NCBI GenBank assembly: GCA_963971225.1
Contig: OZ020269.1
Location: forward strand, 77,724,450-77,788,449
Length of the DNA stretch: 64,000 nt
Reading direction: 5' to 3'
Source of the DNA: Melieria omissa
Lineage: Eukaryota; Arthropoda; Insecta; Diptera; Ulidiidae
Shown: positions 44,429 to 55,642 of the stretch, in pieces
Numbering within the stretch: position 1 is the first letter of the stretch
Layout: every line of letters starts with the position of its first letter
Translations under genes and position numbers: made by a program
Notes under the pieces: model-generated
Databases searched by the model: none
What the model was told of the DNA's origin: nothing
What the model saw: only the letters and a program-made list of their open reading frames with translations

Positions 44429-45026
44429 CACTGTGCGTGAAATTTACCCTCAAAAATTCAGACATGGGGGACCTACCGAGCGACTTTTCATAGGTATACT
44501 GATCCACCACCAGCCGTTTGGCTGGATTGGCTCTAGTTTAAAAGAAATCCGACTTTGAAGTTTGCTCATTTTAGTCGAGTTCGTCGCCTAAGTCTTCTAA
44601 TATAAATATAATTAAATGACACTCATACGCCGCGTTGCGCTGCAGAAAAAATTCACATATCGCAATTACACAGTTTGAATGTATTTTTTTTGGATTGGTG
44701 TCTTAAGCAAATTTGTTGTTCGTTGAAATATCTAAAAACTTGCCGAAGACAGTAAAACGACACAGTTTGAATGTATTTTTTTTGGATTGGTGTCTTAAGC
44801 AAATTTGTTGTTCGTTGAAATATCTACAAACTTGCCGAAGACAGTAAAGCGATATTCGGAACGATTTAGGACCTATTAGCATTTGAAAATGAGCAAACTT
44901 TAAGGCCGGATTTCTCTTAAACTAGAGCCAATCCAGCCAAACGGCTGGTGGATCTCAACTCAGTATACCTTTGAAAACTGGCTCTGTAAGTCCCCCTCCA
45001 TGTCTGAATTTTCGACTTGCACAGTG
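44429..45026. mobile_element. MITE with CACTGTG ends, copy 2
   Basis: Same element as 37878-38475 at the duplication offset, including its internal 92-bp tandem pair and TTA flanks. It was duplicated with the segment, not inserted independently. Confidence 0.65.
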
Positions 45027-45829
45027 TTATTAATTGGTTTGGAAACAACTAGTTACAATTGATGTGCTGCTAGGACATCGCCACGTTAAAATAATCACTT
45101 TTTCACTCTTTTCGAGCAAAATAACTAATTTGTAATCAGTACTGTACAGAAAAAGTCTAGTTATAAATTAGTTTAAACTTACTTTTTCTGCAGGGGTGTC
45201 TCTTAATTAAGATTTATGTGCACCTAATACTTTGCTAGCGACGATGCGACCACACCATAGTCGTGCAGTAACTATTAGATGCGACACGGCATTTAACTGC
45301 ACGCTTTCAGCAATTCCTTTACACGATGTCGATTTGCGGTAGATGCGACGACACTGTGCCACTTAGAGGCGGCCTACGAGCTCGTCTCCCGCTCCGCTTA
45401 CGCAGTTCACTCATGTCGGTTAAACCAAGCAATAATTTAGTCCATTAAACAAAGTGCAAAAATACCAATTAAATGACAGACGTCGAAGCACAGCACACCT
45501 CCCAGCGGAGAGCATCCGAAGCGTAGCGTTGGCTCAACTCTGCAAAAAAATTGAGCTCAGCCCAGCCCAGCCCGATAAAGTAAAAACACAAGGCAAGTCT
45601 GAACTAGCATACGAACAGGCATGTGTAATCGCATACATGGACACACAAACATTCCTTTTAAACAATAAAAAACTGGCGCTTCTGATGTTGGTTTTCGAGA
45701 AATTGAAAAACATTGTCTCTTTGTCTCTGATTTGAAGCATAGTGATATTATACAAGTTGACTATGTAGAATGACGGTCCCTTTTTTGTATGCCAAAGTAA
45801 GAGAAATTCGTACAAATATTTGTTATATA

Positions 45830-46425
45830 TAGGGTGTTTTTTTTAGAGGTATAGAACTTCGAATTGAAATAAAACACAAGAAAATCGTTTTAATGTCCAT
45901 CAATTTGGCTTTATTGGAAGGATAATTTTATGCCATTAATGTTTAAATATGATTTCGGGCATGTGGCCACCGCGGCTGGCTCGAATAAAGCCAATTCTAC
46001 AGGTCCAATTTTCAGTTGATGGACAAAGCTCCAATTGCTGTGCACGGTGGCGAATCGATTCATTCGGGTCCTCTTCAACATTTTGCTCTACAGCGGCAAT
46101 TGTTTCTTCGGTGCGCACTGTTCGACGTCTCTGCGGATGCGTATTATCACATAGAGTAAACGTAGTGCGAAAACGACCCATGGTTAACCGAATTAATTGC
46201 TCTGATGGACCATAAAATGGACGGAGCTTGCGGTAAACTTCGCGAACTGAACCATTATTTTCGAAATAAATTTGCACGATTTGCAAGCGTTGTTCATTTG
46301 TCAACCTGTTCATGATGAAATGGCAAACCAAACTGAACATAAATGACATTAGAGTTGCCAGATTTGACCACAAAATGCCAGTTTTATCTCTATTCGAAAA
46401 ACAAACCTCTAAAAAAAACACCCTA
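45830..46425 (-). mobile_element. Mariner-derived MITE, copy 2
   Basis: Same as 39279-39874 at the duplication offset. It encodes the same truncated helix-turn-helix fragment (45936-46430, minus strand). Confidence 0.85.
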
Positions 46426-47200
46426 TACATATGTCAATATGATCAAACACATTTGACCACATTTAAGCTTAAAGTTTGAATTTCAGGAACTCCTTGCACA
46501 TCTAACATGGCCATATTTACAGTGTCCAGCGCGGTAACTTACGACCGTGAGTTCCGAAAACTGCTCCAACGTGTCGGTTGCACTTAAATTTTGGGAAAAT
46601 GCAATACGATATTTTGACAAAATATTTTTCATGTGTTTTCTATTTATGAAGCGATAGAAAGCAAATTGCTCTCTGATCCATTGCCATTAGTTACTACGCT
46701 GGACACTACAAAATTTGTCACGTTAGATGTGCTGCTACCAATACAGCAACGATTTGTAGTATTGTTTTCTTTAATTTTATTTGAATCCCCACCAAGTTTG
46801 AAACTATTACATATTATTCAGGGTTAAGTTTTTTGAGTATCTATTCTTCTTCTTCAAGAAGAAAGTGGATGTGAGAGCATCACACTCAAACGATTTGTTT
46901 TGTTGGATTTATCCCGAGTCAGTTCAACTATATGTGAAAAGAAAATTGCGGAAACGTCGGAAAATCCCTGCCATGTTTGACCGCGAATCACTTGAGAACG
47001 GCTGGACCGTTTGACTGTTTATTTTTGGTATATTCGTAGTTGTCAGAACAAGGTTTGTATTAAAGAAAGTTTTAGGAAAACGGGGCGTGCCATTTTTTCA
47101 CCAGTCTAAATTTTCAGACGGTAACTTTGGAACCATAAGTCACGCACCATTTAAACTCATTACGAACTTACTATTTAGCCGGGTATTGGGCGAGGGGGTG

Positions 47201-47239
47201 CACAGTGTCGTGAGTCCATATTAGCGAGGGACAAAAATA
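47201..47239. promoter_or_regulatory. RSS-like Transib end with 23-bp spacer
   Basis: CACAGTG (47201-47207), a 23-bp spacer (47208-47230) and ACAAAAATA (47231-47239). The spacer starts TCGTGAGT and ends AGGG, as the 12-bp spacer at the other end does; the extra 11 bp lie in the middle. Confidence 0.8.
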
Positions 47240-48057
47240 GAAGGAATAGTCGTACGACAATAAAATTTTGTACATATGATTTTGTTATAAAGAGAAGGTA
47301 ATAGGCCAAAAATTACTTCAAACTATAAAAGATATATTGATGAAATTTGGTACAGCAACTCACATCATGAATATAAAGACATATGCCAAAAATTATTTCG
47401 ATCAACTTACAAATACGCTTGTTATAAAAAAATGAAATTTTGAAAAATCTACAAATATCTGTTCATACTTACGCGCACCTAAGTAATTTCAAACCTAAAT
47501 AGAAAATAAAAATATCTCTTATTTAATTCAGTATAGCATATATTTTCATTAAAAATTACAATTTGTTATTCTGTACCGCTAGGACACTCGCTTTCCGATG
47601 ATGAATTATTGCAAATTAAACCCTCTACATCTATCTTTGACAAAATTTCACAACTCGGTCCTTCAACTTCCTCAGATATTATGTATTGCATTATATCAGA
47701 GTTTCGGTTTTCATGTTTATGTTTTATTTTCCTATTAACTGATATTATTGGTTCTAAAGACATTAACAAGTTCCTTAATATATCGCTATTCGCCGATTCG
47801 CGTGAGGACTTTCGTGCATGACTTAACCGACTTTTGCGAAAATCCTTATGTCTTGCCTCTAATGCTTCTTCCGAAAGCATACCAATAGGAATATTAAAGT
47901 GACTTACTATATCCTTTCCATGAACTAATATTTTATGCACTGTAACCGGCATACAGTACCAATGATAATGCCGCATGTATATTTCATATGTTTCTTTAAG
48001 TAGGACTTCAAAGTTGGTAATGTTTATATTTTTGCCGGAAGACAATGTTCTTAATAT

Positions 48058-49075
48058 TGATACGATGAGAAATTCTGTGCCGCACTGTACAGGAATGCCT
48101 TTCTCCGCACGAATGTTTTCCAAGCATACTTTTAGGCATGCACTGTGAAGTACAGCAAAACTGTTATAAATTCGCTTGGTATAGTCCGATATGGCAAGGA
48201 TGGTTCTCGAAATGGGCTGTGCGAGAATGGTCGAGCGCTTTCCAATTAGAAGTTGCAAGAAACTTCGGCGCGATAAGAAAACTGGTATAAAAGCAGCAGT
48301 GTGTAGCACAAGGAGTGTGTCTGTGTTAAGCAAGCAAAGTGGTAACAAGTGTAGATATAGGTTGTTTTTTTAGAGGTTTGTTTTTCGTATAGAGATAAAA
48401 CTGGCATTTTGTGGTCAAATCTGGCAACTCTAATGTCATTTATGTTCAGTTTGGTTTGCCATTTCATCATGAACAGGTTGACAAAAGAACAACGCTTGCA
48501 TATCGTGCAAATTTATTTCGAAAATAATGGTTCAGCTCGCGAAGTTTACCGCTCCGTCCATTTTATGGTCGACATAATCGTCCATCAGAGCAATTAATTC
48601 GGTTAACCATGGGTCGTTTTCGCACTACGTTTACTCTATGTGATAATACGCATCCGCAGAGACGTCGAACAGTGCGCACCGAAGAAACAATTGCCGCTGT
48701 AGAGCAAAATGTTGAAGAGGACCCGAATGAATCGATTCGCCACCGTGCACAGCAATTGGAGCTTTGTCCATCAACTGAAAATTGGACCTGTAGAATTGGC
48801 TTTATTCGAGCCAGCCGCGGCGGCCACATGCCCGAAATCATATTTAAACATTAATGGCATAAAATTATCCTTCCAATAAAGCCAAATTGATGGACATTAA
48901 AACGATTTTCTTGTGTTTTATTTCAATTCGAAGTTCTATACCTCTAAAAAAAACACCCTATACAAGCGAAGCGTAAATCTGCGAAATAAAGTGATTGTTG
49001 ATTTTTGCTGAGTAATTAAAGTTGTTTTATTTTCAAAACCAATCCAAACGAACCTGTGAAAGTAAATTCGTAACA
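48058..49075 (+). mobile_element. Solo LTR in the Transib transposase, containing a MITE
   Basis: It begins TGATACGATGAG and ends TTCGTAACA, with the 4-bp duplication ATAT on both sides (48054-48057, 49076-49079). Removing LTR, MITE and one ATAT restores the transposase frame (FSIILRTLSSG). It matches the LTR at 41507 with two small differences. No internal sequence remains. Confidence 0.9.
48358..48960 (+). mobile_element. Mariner-derived MITE inserted in the solo LTR
   Basis: Same family as 39279 but in the opposite orientation, with TA on each side (48356-48357, 48961-48962). Copy 1 of the LTR has the empty site GTGTAGATACAAGCG (about 41801-41815). It keeps 12 bp of transposase code (GTCGACATAATC) that the other copies lack, so it is an independent insertion. 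Confidence 0.9.
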
Positions 49076-50255
49076 ATATAATAGAAAAATTGTGAAGCAA
49101 ATTAAAGTCTATCTGAGTAATTTTACTTGATATATCAAGGTTCTGGAAAAATCTCCTAGCAGAATTTCCATCATTAGATGTTCCATAACCTGTTTTTACT
49201 TTGTCTACAATTAAGCCTATCTCTTCTTTGAATTCACGTTGAATTCGTTCCTTAGTTTCATTTAAAATTACTTTATTTTCTTCACCATAAACTCGCCATG
49301 TTTTCAAAGGCAATCTGTAAGCAATGTGCAAACAACATTAAAAAAATTTTATCCAGGCATGCAATGTCGATAGTCCGTATTTAGAAAAATCTTCGTTAAA
49401 TGGTCTTGCAATGGCATGAAATGAGTTCATTTCTTTTGGGAGTGATCCGCATAAATAACACTTCATTGCAGATTTATTGTCAGACAGCACATTAGCAACT
49501 GCACCGTCGATCATAGTAAGGTACATTCTAAAAGTAACTTCACAATTATTTTCATTGTCGCGATATGCACAAAGCCTTTCAATTTGACTTGCAATGTGTT
49601 TTTCAATTTCATTAATCACTTTGGATTTTCTTTAATGAAAACAAATTTTATGGGCCTGCAGAAAAGTGTAGATGAAGGCTTTCTATTAACCCAAATAACT
49701 TCATTATTATCAGTCTTCAAAATTCGTAGAGGTACTAATGCTGCTGCTATGAACATGAATTCAATTCAAGTTTTGTTTATATATGCTATGTCCTGAACTG
49801 CCGTCGAAGCCCCATTTGCATTCGAGGACATAACACGAATTTTTTTCTGTACCACATATTTTTAGCAAACTTCCGGCCATTTTGTCAAGTAAACTTTGCA
49901 ACGGAACTTCAGCTGATACTTCCGACACAATAATTGGGCGTGGCATTAAAGCGTCTGCAGCCTTTTTTAGGGCGTAATAACTTGGAAAGCACTTACTACG
50001 AATTGCATTGACCACCGTTTGCAAAACAGTATATTTCCGCACAGACAAATCCAAATCATAATAAAGACCAAGTGCCTGATAAACTGACAGGCATTGATCT
50101 TCAGCATCAATATTTTCCTTGTTTATTAGATCCGCTGCTCGTACGATTTGGTCTGATGGAGTGCTATCCACAAGCTGCATGACTTTTCGACGCTTAGTTT
50201 TGTCACATGATTCATCATAATCCACCGGAGGTCTGCCTCTACTAGTACTTGGCTT

Positions 50256-50314
50256 CTAAAAAAGATATATGTTTAATCAGCAAATATCTGTTAACTGTTT
50301 TTAAAATAACATAC
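50256..50314 (-). other. 59-bp spliceosomal intron of the Transib gene
   Basis: On the coding strand the donor reads GAG|GTATGTT and the acceptor TTTTTTAG|AAGCC. The open frame joins LPLDE to KPSTSRGRPPVDYDES. The length fits the short intron class of flies. Confidence 0.7.
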
Positions 50315-51125
50315 CTCATCAAGTGGCAAATCTCTGTTATCGTAGTGTTCATTAGCGCAATCTTCAAAATCAGTGGACGACGTAAGCCATTAAAAGTGCT
50401 TCTTTTCGAACGTTGCCTTGATTCGATGGCAAGCCACCCAGTATTGCCGAAGCCTTCCCTCAATTTTACCTATTTTATTTTGTAATTTTTCTGAATTAAG
50501 TGGAGTTGGCATATTATTTGATACAAAAATTTGTAGCTCAAGCAAAGCGCCGCAGCGGTCGAAATGTTTTGCTGCCAACCATGCTGCAAAAAGGTCCCTA
50601 TTTTTGACTGCATACGCCACTGAAAATGTTGAATTTCTTAAAAACGTGGAAGTTTGTGCAGCTAAAGTCCATGGTTTCTGTTAATACATACTTTCAGCTA
50701 TATTGCACTGTAAAATCTCGAAGTAGTAAGAAGTAGTTTTTTTTTTAAGTTTAGCTAAAGTTTGATGACACTGCACTTTAATTCCTACGAATTGACATTT
50801 CTCCAAGTAACGGTACAAGGAATATGGAAAGCAAAACAAAAGTGGGAAAGCTTCCACAGAGTTGAAAAAATAGTATATTTATAGAATATATTTAGTTAAC
50901 ATAAGGTTCCATGGGAAATTTTTCAATAAGAGTCCTCGAACTTACATTCAACAAATTGCAATAATTTCTACCCAAGTCACATACCTTCTTAAAGTGCAAG
51001 TTTGGTGGCCTGCCATCGGTATATAAGTTGATATTTTTAAAATCCGTTTTCACATTTTAGTGATTTGAGGTATTTACTCCAGTACTGCAAACTTATTTTT
51101 CTACATTTACGAAATTCATTTTTTT

Positions 51126-51153
51126 GATTTTTGTCCCTACTCGCGACACTGTG
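51126..51153. promoter_or_regulatory. RSS-like Transib end with 12-bp spacer
   Basis: Read inward on the minus strand: CACAGTG (51153-51147), the 12-bp spacer TCGCGAGTAGGG (51146-51135), and ACAAAAATC (51134-51126). Heptamer 7/7 and nonamer 8/9 match the vertebrate recombination signal consensus. Beyond the nonamer, similarity to the other end stops. Confidence 0.8.
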
Positions 51154-51158
51154 GGGCG

Positions 51159-51559
51159 TGGCGTGAGCATAAATGAAAAAAATTGGTTTTTAAAATTGCC
51201 ATGGTTCAAGCGAAGTCCATTTCTTTCCTTAAACTTAGCAGCAACCAAGCTGATTTGTAGGCCTCGATCGCGTTAATCAATAACTCTTCCTTAAGTTAGT
51301 TTTCTTCGTCAATTTGCATCGCCATAGATTCGCCATCTCGCGCATTTCATAATCAACAAAAAAATGACAAATATTTTTTCAAATTTCTGTTTTTGTCGCT
51401 CAAAAAAGAAGCATTCTAGGCAAATTTTGTCAGTACTGTAACATGAATTAATGAATACGTTCCTTCATCAATATTTTGCAGATGAGCTTATTCATGCACC
51501 CAGATCTCGTAATAGCTGAGCTCTGGCACATCCACACCGTCGTCGTCGATTATTTGGAA
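51159..51559. other. No gene recognised
   Basis: AT-rich flank to the right of the Transib, with no identifiable family. Confidence 0.4.
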
Positions 51560-51850
51560 ACAAAAAGAAGTCACACGGGGCCAAATCTGGAGAATACGGT
51601 AGATGGGGCAGCTGTTCGTAGCCTAATGCGACCAATTCGGCGAATTACCGACCGTTATTGCTCTTTTTCCATTTCTCTAAAATCCGCGGACACGTTCGTT
51701 TCCACACGCGGTCAAAACAAAACTACAAATCCAATATGGCTGAAATTGACAGTAGCCGTCTACGAGGATATACTACACGATAGTAAATTTCTCTTACGAT
51801 AGTGGCACCATCGGGCGGTGGGGCTAAGTACTTCTCGGACTGCTCACGTA
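51560..51850 (-). mobile_element. Mariner fragment, same family as 55124
   Basis: The right terminal repeat (GGCTAAGTACTTCTCGGACTG) and the 5' UTR match 55124-55330 in opposite orientation. A coding scrap (PYSPDLAPCDFFLF) is present and breaks off near 51560. The other end is missing. Confidence 0.7.
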
Positions 51851-52016
51851 TAATAATAAAGCAAAGTAAAAACTCTCCCGTTCGAAGAAAACGAAAATTT
51901 TTGAAATAACGTCAATTTGGATGTCCGAAATTTGTCAGTTCAAAAAATGTTTAAATACAGTCGCATTTTCATTTAAAAAAATCGTATGTTTGATTTTTAG
52001 CAATTTTTAAATTGTA

Positions 52017-52938
52017 GGGGAATTCTTTGTAAGGTGCCACTCTTTGTAAAATGCCACCCCTGCCCGATTTCGACGTTCCAGCAATCCAAGAAGAAAATAT
52101 TCCTGTTGTCACTTAAGGTATATATGTCAACATCAATTTTAATGTGGTTTTTGAGGGAACAGACGCAATAACACGCTCTGGGTAAATAAAAGTGTCAAAT
52201 TTGGTTAAGAAAAATCATATAAATGAAAACTGAAGGTTTTTCTTGCGGTGAAAAAGTAACCAAAAACTTATAAAAAACTAAGGTAAATATCAGTGTTGGA
52301 CTTACTTTTTAATGCTTTTTCATGATCCGAAATGATATCCGAGCATATCGTAAAAGGATCAAATTTATTCAATGTTTTCCAAAATGGCGTGAAAATGTAA
52401 AGTGCCACCTTTTTTTCTTTGTAAGATGCCACCCCCCCTTTTTTCATTGTTTTGTGGTCCTCTATCGGTAAAATGACTTTTTATTGCTCGGAATTGTAAT
52501 GCCAATGAATGTAAAGTATTCTTAGTCAATTTTTCTCTAATCCTATCATGAGGAATAAATTAGCTCAGTTTTGTTTATTAATACCCATACAATTATTCGT
52601 TTTATTCGTTATCATTCAATTTGCATTTTGCTTTCGGTTATTTTGTATTCAATTCAAATTAAATTCAATAATCTTTCGTAAATTTTCTGAATCATGCATT
52701 TTTACTTGAAATTTTTACGTTTTTACCGGTTTTTTTAGGGGGTGGCACTTTACATTACAAAATTTTAGGGTGTCGATTTTGAACACTCGTATTTACGAAA
52801 AATTCTAATCAAGTGTTAACTTGGATCATAGCTCTTTAAATACTCTTTCCAACGGTATATTAAAATTGGCGATACGTTAATTTTCTAACGAGTTTTGCGC
52901 AAAAAAGCTATGGGGTGGCACCTTACAAAGAATTCCCC
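52017..52938. mobile_element. TA-flanked MITE with GGGGAATTC ends
   Basis: The inverted ends GGGGAATTCTTTGTAAGGTG match over about 24 bp, with TA on both sides (52015-52016, 52939-52940). Further copies of GTGCCAC/GTGGCAC near each end (for example 52406, 52742) look like subterminal binding motifs. No coding sequence. Confidence 0.8.
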
Positions 52939-53282
52939 TATTATATTTGAAAGTGAAAATGCCAAGTAAATCGTGCACATTATGCAGATCTGCGCCATCA
53001 AACAGTTTCGCCCACCACTTTTAATCGAGGAGCGGCGCAAATGGATTAGAAATACCATTTAATAGAATTCAAGATACTTATGCTATGATAAGAAGAAAAT
53101 ACGCGAAAACATTATCCATATGCTGCAATTTTTGCGGGGAGGAGTTTTCGTTTTGAGACAGGGACAAGTTTATATTTCACACAAAATTAATACACCTCAG
53201 CACGGACAGTTTTGAAATACAGTATGTTATCTCACTAAATCAGCCACTTGTAACATTTGTATTAACAATATTATTTAAAGCC

Positions 53283-53700
53283 CAAGCCCATTCAAGTCCA
53301 AACAAGCACTAACGACACCGAAACTCAAACTGAGTAAGATTTCCCATAATACGTAATTGAGTTTTCTGAAAAAGCAGCAACCATTTTTTCTAGGCCAGAA
53401 GTCGTAGAGAGTGCTGACATGCTGGAAAGCATGCGACTTGGTCGCATAGTGCAGAAATTGGAAGTAGAGGTGCAAGACTTGAAGCAGAAAATTGCAGAAC
53501 AAAGTTCTTTCAACGACGGCATATCCCGAATTCTGACGATAGAGCAAATCCGAAAACTAAAAGACCAACATCAAAGACTATGGTTGGACTAGGGCGATAT
53601 AACGTCGGCGTTATCGTTGCACTCTGCGTTGCACAAAAGAAGGAATTACCACTTCCATGCATAGCTACCCTAAGCAATTAGGTCTGCGGAAAAAATGCCG
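53283..53700 (+). pseudogene. P-element/THAP9-like transposase relic
   Basis: One frame reads a coiled-coil (GRIVQKLEVEVQDLKQKI) and then ILTIEQIRKLKDQ, a stop, DITSALSLHSAL, followed in another frame by LPLPCIATL. This order matches the region after the THAP domain of P-element-type transposases (Q-I-x-x-L ... D-I-x-x-A-L-S-L-x-S ... P-L-P). THAP domain and catalytic parts are not visible. Confidence 0.5.
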
Positions 53701-53960
53701 AGTATATGCTGTTTGTGCAAGACAGTACATGGCAACGAAGTGCCAATGTTTTCCGTACCAATGAAAGAAATGAACAGGTGTGTGCGGAGGAATGTTCACG
53801 ACTTCTTCGAAAGTGTGCGCGCTCCATTTCAATTCAACAGAACTGAAATAATCTGCACTCAAACGAAGGCGACTGCATCCAGATACAGTTCAAATAAATA
53901 CCACATCCTCCCGTAACAATCACGTAAAAGTAAAAGTTTATACGTATGTAGGGTTTATTA

Positions 53961-54160
53961 GGGGAAACTGGGGTACATTTGAAACCTTTTTTTAACCTAT
54001 ATTTCTCGAAACGTGATTGATTAATTTAAAAAATCAATGCTGCTTTCTGGGAAGTGATTATTATTTGGAAATTAAAAGTTATTTTTTTATATAGAAGATT
54101 TTGCTCGTTAAAATTTCATATTTTTTGAAAAAAGCCATTTTGTCAAATGTATCCCAGTCA
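53961..54160. mobile_element. Short inverted-repeat element, possible MITE
   Basis: GGGGAAACTGGGGTACATTTGA (53961-53982 region) is matched inverted by TCAAATGTATCCCAGTCAAGG (about 54138). A further TTTGACC/GACCC pair follows to 54200. No clean target duplication was found. Confidence 0.4.
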
Positions 54161-54204
54161 AGGGGCACATTTGACCTTGGGAGGGGAACATTTGACCCAT
54201 ATAT

Positions 54205-55123
54205 TTGGGAAAGAAAATAAAATCGCTTCTGATTAAAAATAAGCAAAATGTCGTTATATACATTTATTTTTTATTTATATACATTTATTTTATTTTTTAA
54301 TAAGGGTATTCATTTAAGCATATAAGTTTACCTACCGCATATATTTATACATTTACGCACTGAGTTATATGAACGCACGTATAAAAGTATTTGTGTGAAT
54401 GCTCTTTATCGATCAGGTGTTTAGTTGTCCAAATCATAAAATTCAAATGCCGAGAATCACCGAAAAAGTGAAATTTCCCAAACAAATACCACAAACGGGA
54501 TATTGTTTGACTGCATCGAACTTTGCTTGCAAAGTCTGTAAATGCCTTCAGCGGTGGGAGAGATTCATCCTCTTTCATTTTCTCTTTTGAATTTTCCGAA
54601 ATTAAAAAGTTACATAGCTAAAATACCAATTTTGTAGGGATTGATGCAAAATATTATTAATTTGATGGCTCACTGCAATTTAACACATGAAGAAAGACTT
54701 TGTGTTTTGTGGATGGATGAATTGAAAATGTCTAATGATTATTTTAGATCGTCGGCTTGAATATCCTTCAGGATGTCAGTACAAGCCTTTTGGATTACTT
54801 CTACGTCCTTAAAACGCCTCTGTTTAATCGGTAAATGATTTTTTTAGGAAAGAGTCGCACTATGCCGCATCAAGTGAAAACGAAGAGTGAGAGAGTCACA
54901 GGTGTCTATCGATGAGATGGCGTCTTTTGATAGCCAAATGTTCAGTTAAAATGCGATAATTTTATATTATTGAAATGCGTTACCTTCGCCTTACCAAAAA
55001 ATTTTTGCATGCGTCGTTTCCAATACAAATACAAAATACAAAATCCCGGGATTAGAGAGTTTTAATCCCGGGATGTACGGGATTGAAAAATTGCTATGCC
55101 TATTATATACATATGTACATATA
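54205..55123. other. No gene recognised
   Basis: AT-rich. A near-palindrome with two AATCCCGGGAT strings lies near 55043-55078. No coding motif was found. Confidence 0.4.
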
Positions 55124-55640
55124 AGTGGGTAGTCCGATAAGTACTTAGCCCCACCGCCCGATGGCGCCACTATCGTAAGACAAATTTACTTTCGTGTAGT
55201 ACATCCTCGTAGACGGCTACTGTCAAAATTTCAGCCATATTGGATTTGTAGTTTTGTTTTGACCGCGTGTGGAAACGAACGTGTCCGCGGATTTTAGAAA
55301 AATGGGGGAAAAAAAACAATATCGATTCGCCAAATTGTTCGAATTAGGCTACGAACAGCTGCCCGATCCACCGTATTCTCCAGATTTGGCCCCGTGTGAC
55401 TTCTTTTTGTTTCCATACTTGAAAAAGTCACTCGCCGGGCAGAAATTTGAGTCGAATGAAGAGGTTATCGCCGCCACGGAGGCCTCCAGAAAACGTATTT
55501 TTCAGACGGGTTAAAGAAGTTGGAGCATCGCTGGGTCAAGTGTATCGAGTTGAAAGGAGACTACGTTGAGAAATAAATCGCCACTTTTCCAAAATTTTCG
55601 TTTTTCTTTTGTAGGCTAAGTACTTATCGGACCACCCACG
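55124..55640 (+). mobile_element. Internally deleted mariner (517 bp)
   Basis: The inverted ends (GTGGGT(A/G)GTCCGATAAGTAC) have TA outside (55122-55123, 55641-55642). The coding remnant (55302-55574) joins the first codons of the transposase (MGEKKQYRF) straight to the C-terminal third (YEQLPDPPYSPDLAPCDFFLFPYLKK), with one frameshift near 55500. The catalytic core before the third Asp is deleted. Confidence 0.85.
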
Positions 55641-55642
55641 TA

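Larger units (their letters stand above)
43372..48057. repeat. Large direct duplication, copy 2 (part left of the LTR)
   Basis: It is identical in every compared frame to 36821-41506, offset 6551. The junction at 43371/43372 joins truncated gag to the middle of the Tc1 relic. Similarity continues through the LTR (48058-49075, with an extra MITE) and then ends, because this copy goes on with the rest of the Transib. Confidence 0.9.
47566..50690 (-). pseudogene. Transib transposase (DDE, RAG1-core-like), interrupted
   Basis: In coding order: exon 1 (about 50690-50315); 59-bp intron; PSDQIVRAADLI, EVPLQSLLDKMAGSL, CKWGFDGSSGHS with the first catalytic Asp (codon 49803-49805); LTMIDGAVANVL with the second Asp (49506-49508); the finger CYLCGSLPKEMN; STLHAWIKFF; then after the LTR RTLSSG, YHWYCMPVTVHKILVHG and SEEALEARHK with the catalytic Glu (probably the one before ARHK). 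Defects are frameshifts near 50400, 49780 and 49620, a TAA at 49338-49340 where relatives have Glu, and the LTR. All three catalytic residues remain. Confidence 0.85.
47201..51153 (-). mobile_element. Transib transposon (RAG1-core relative), both ends present
   Basis: The ends are CACAGTG inverted. The 5-bp flanks GGGTG (47196-47200) and GGGCG (51154-51158) agree at 4 of 5 bases, fitting the GC-rich 5-bp duplications of Transib. The minus-strand transposase gene has one short intron. An LTR (with MITE) at 48058-49075 interrupts it. Without the insert it is about 2.93 kb. Frameshifts and a stop show the copy is dead, but the ends are well preserved. Confidence 0.9.

Noticed and set aside
53695..53916. 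73-codon frame starting MPSICCLCK as a THAP domain
   Set aside because: It lies downstream of the coiled-coil part of the P-like relic, and in another frame the same DNA continues that relic. The C-x-x-C match alone is not enough.
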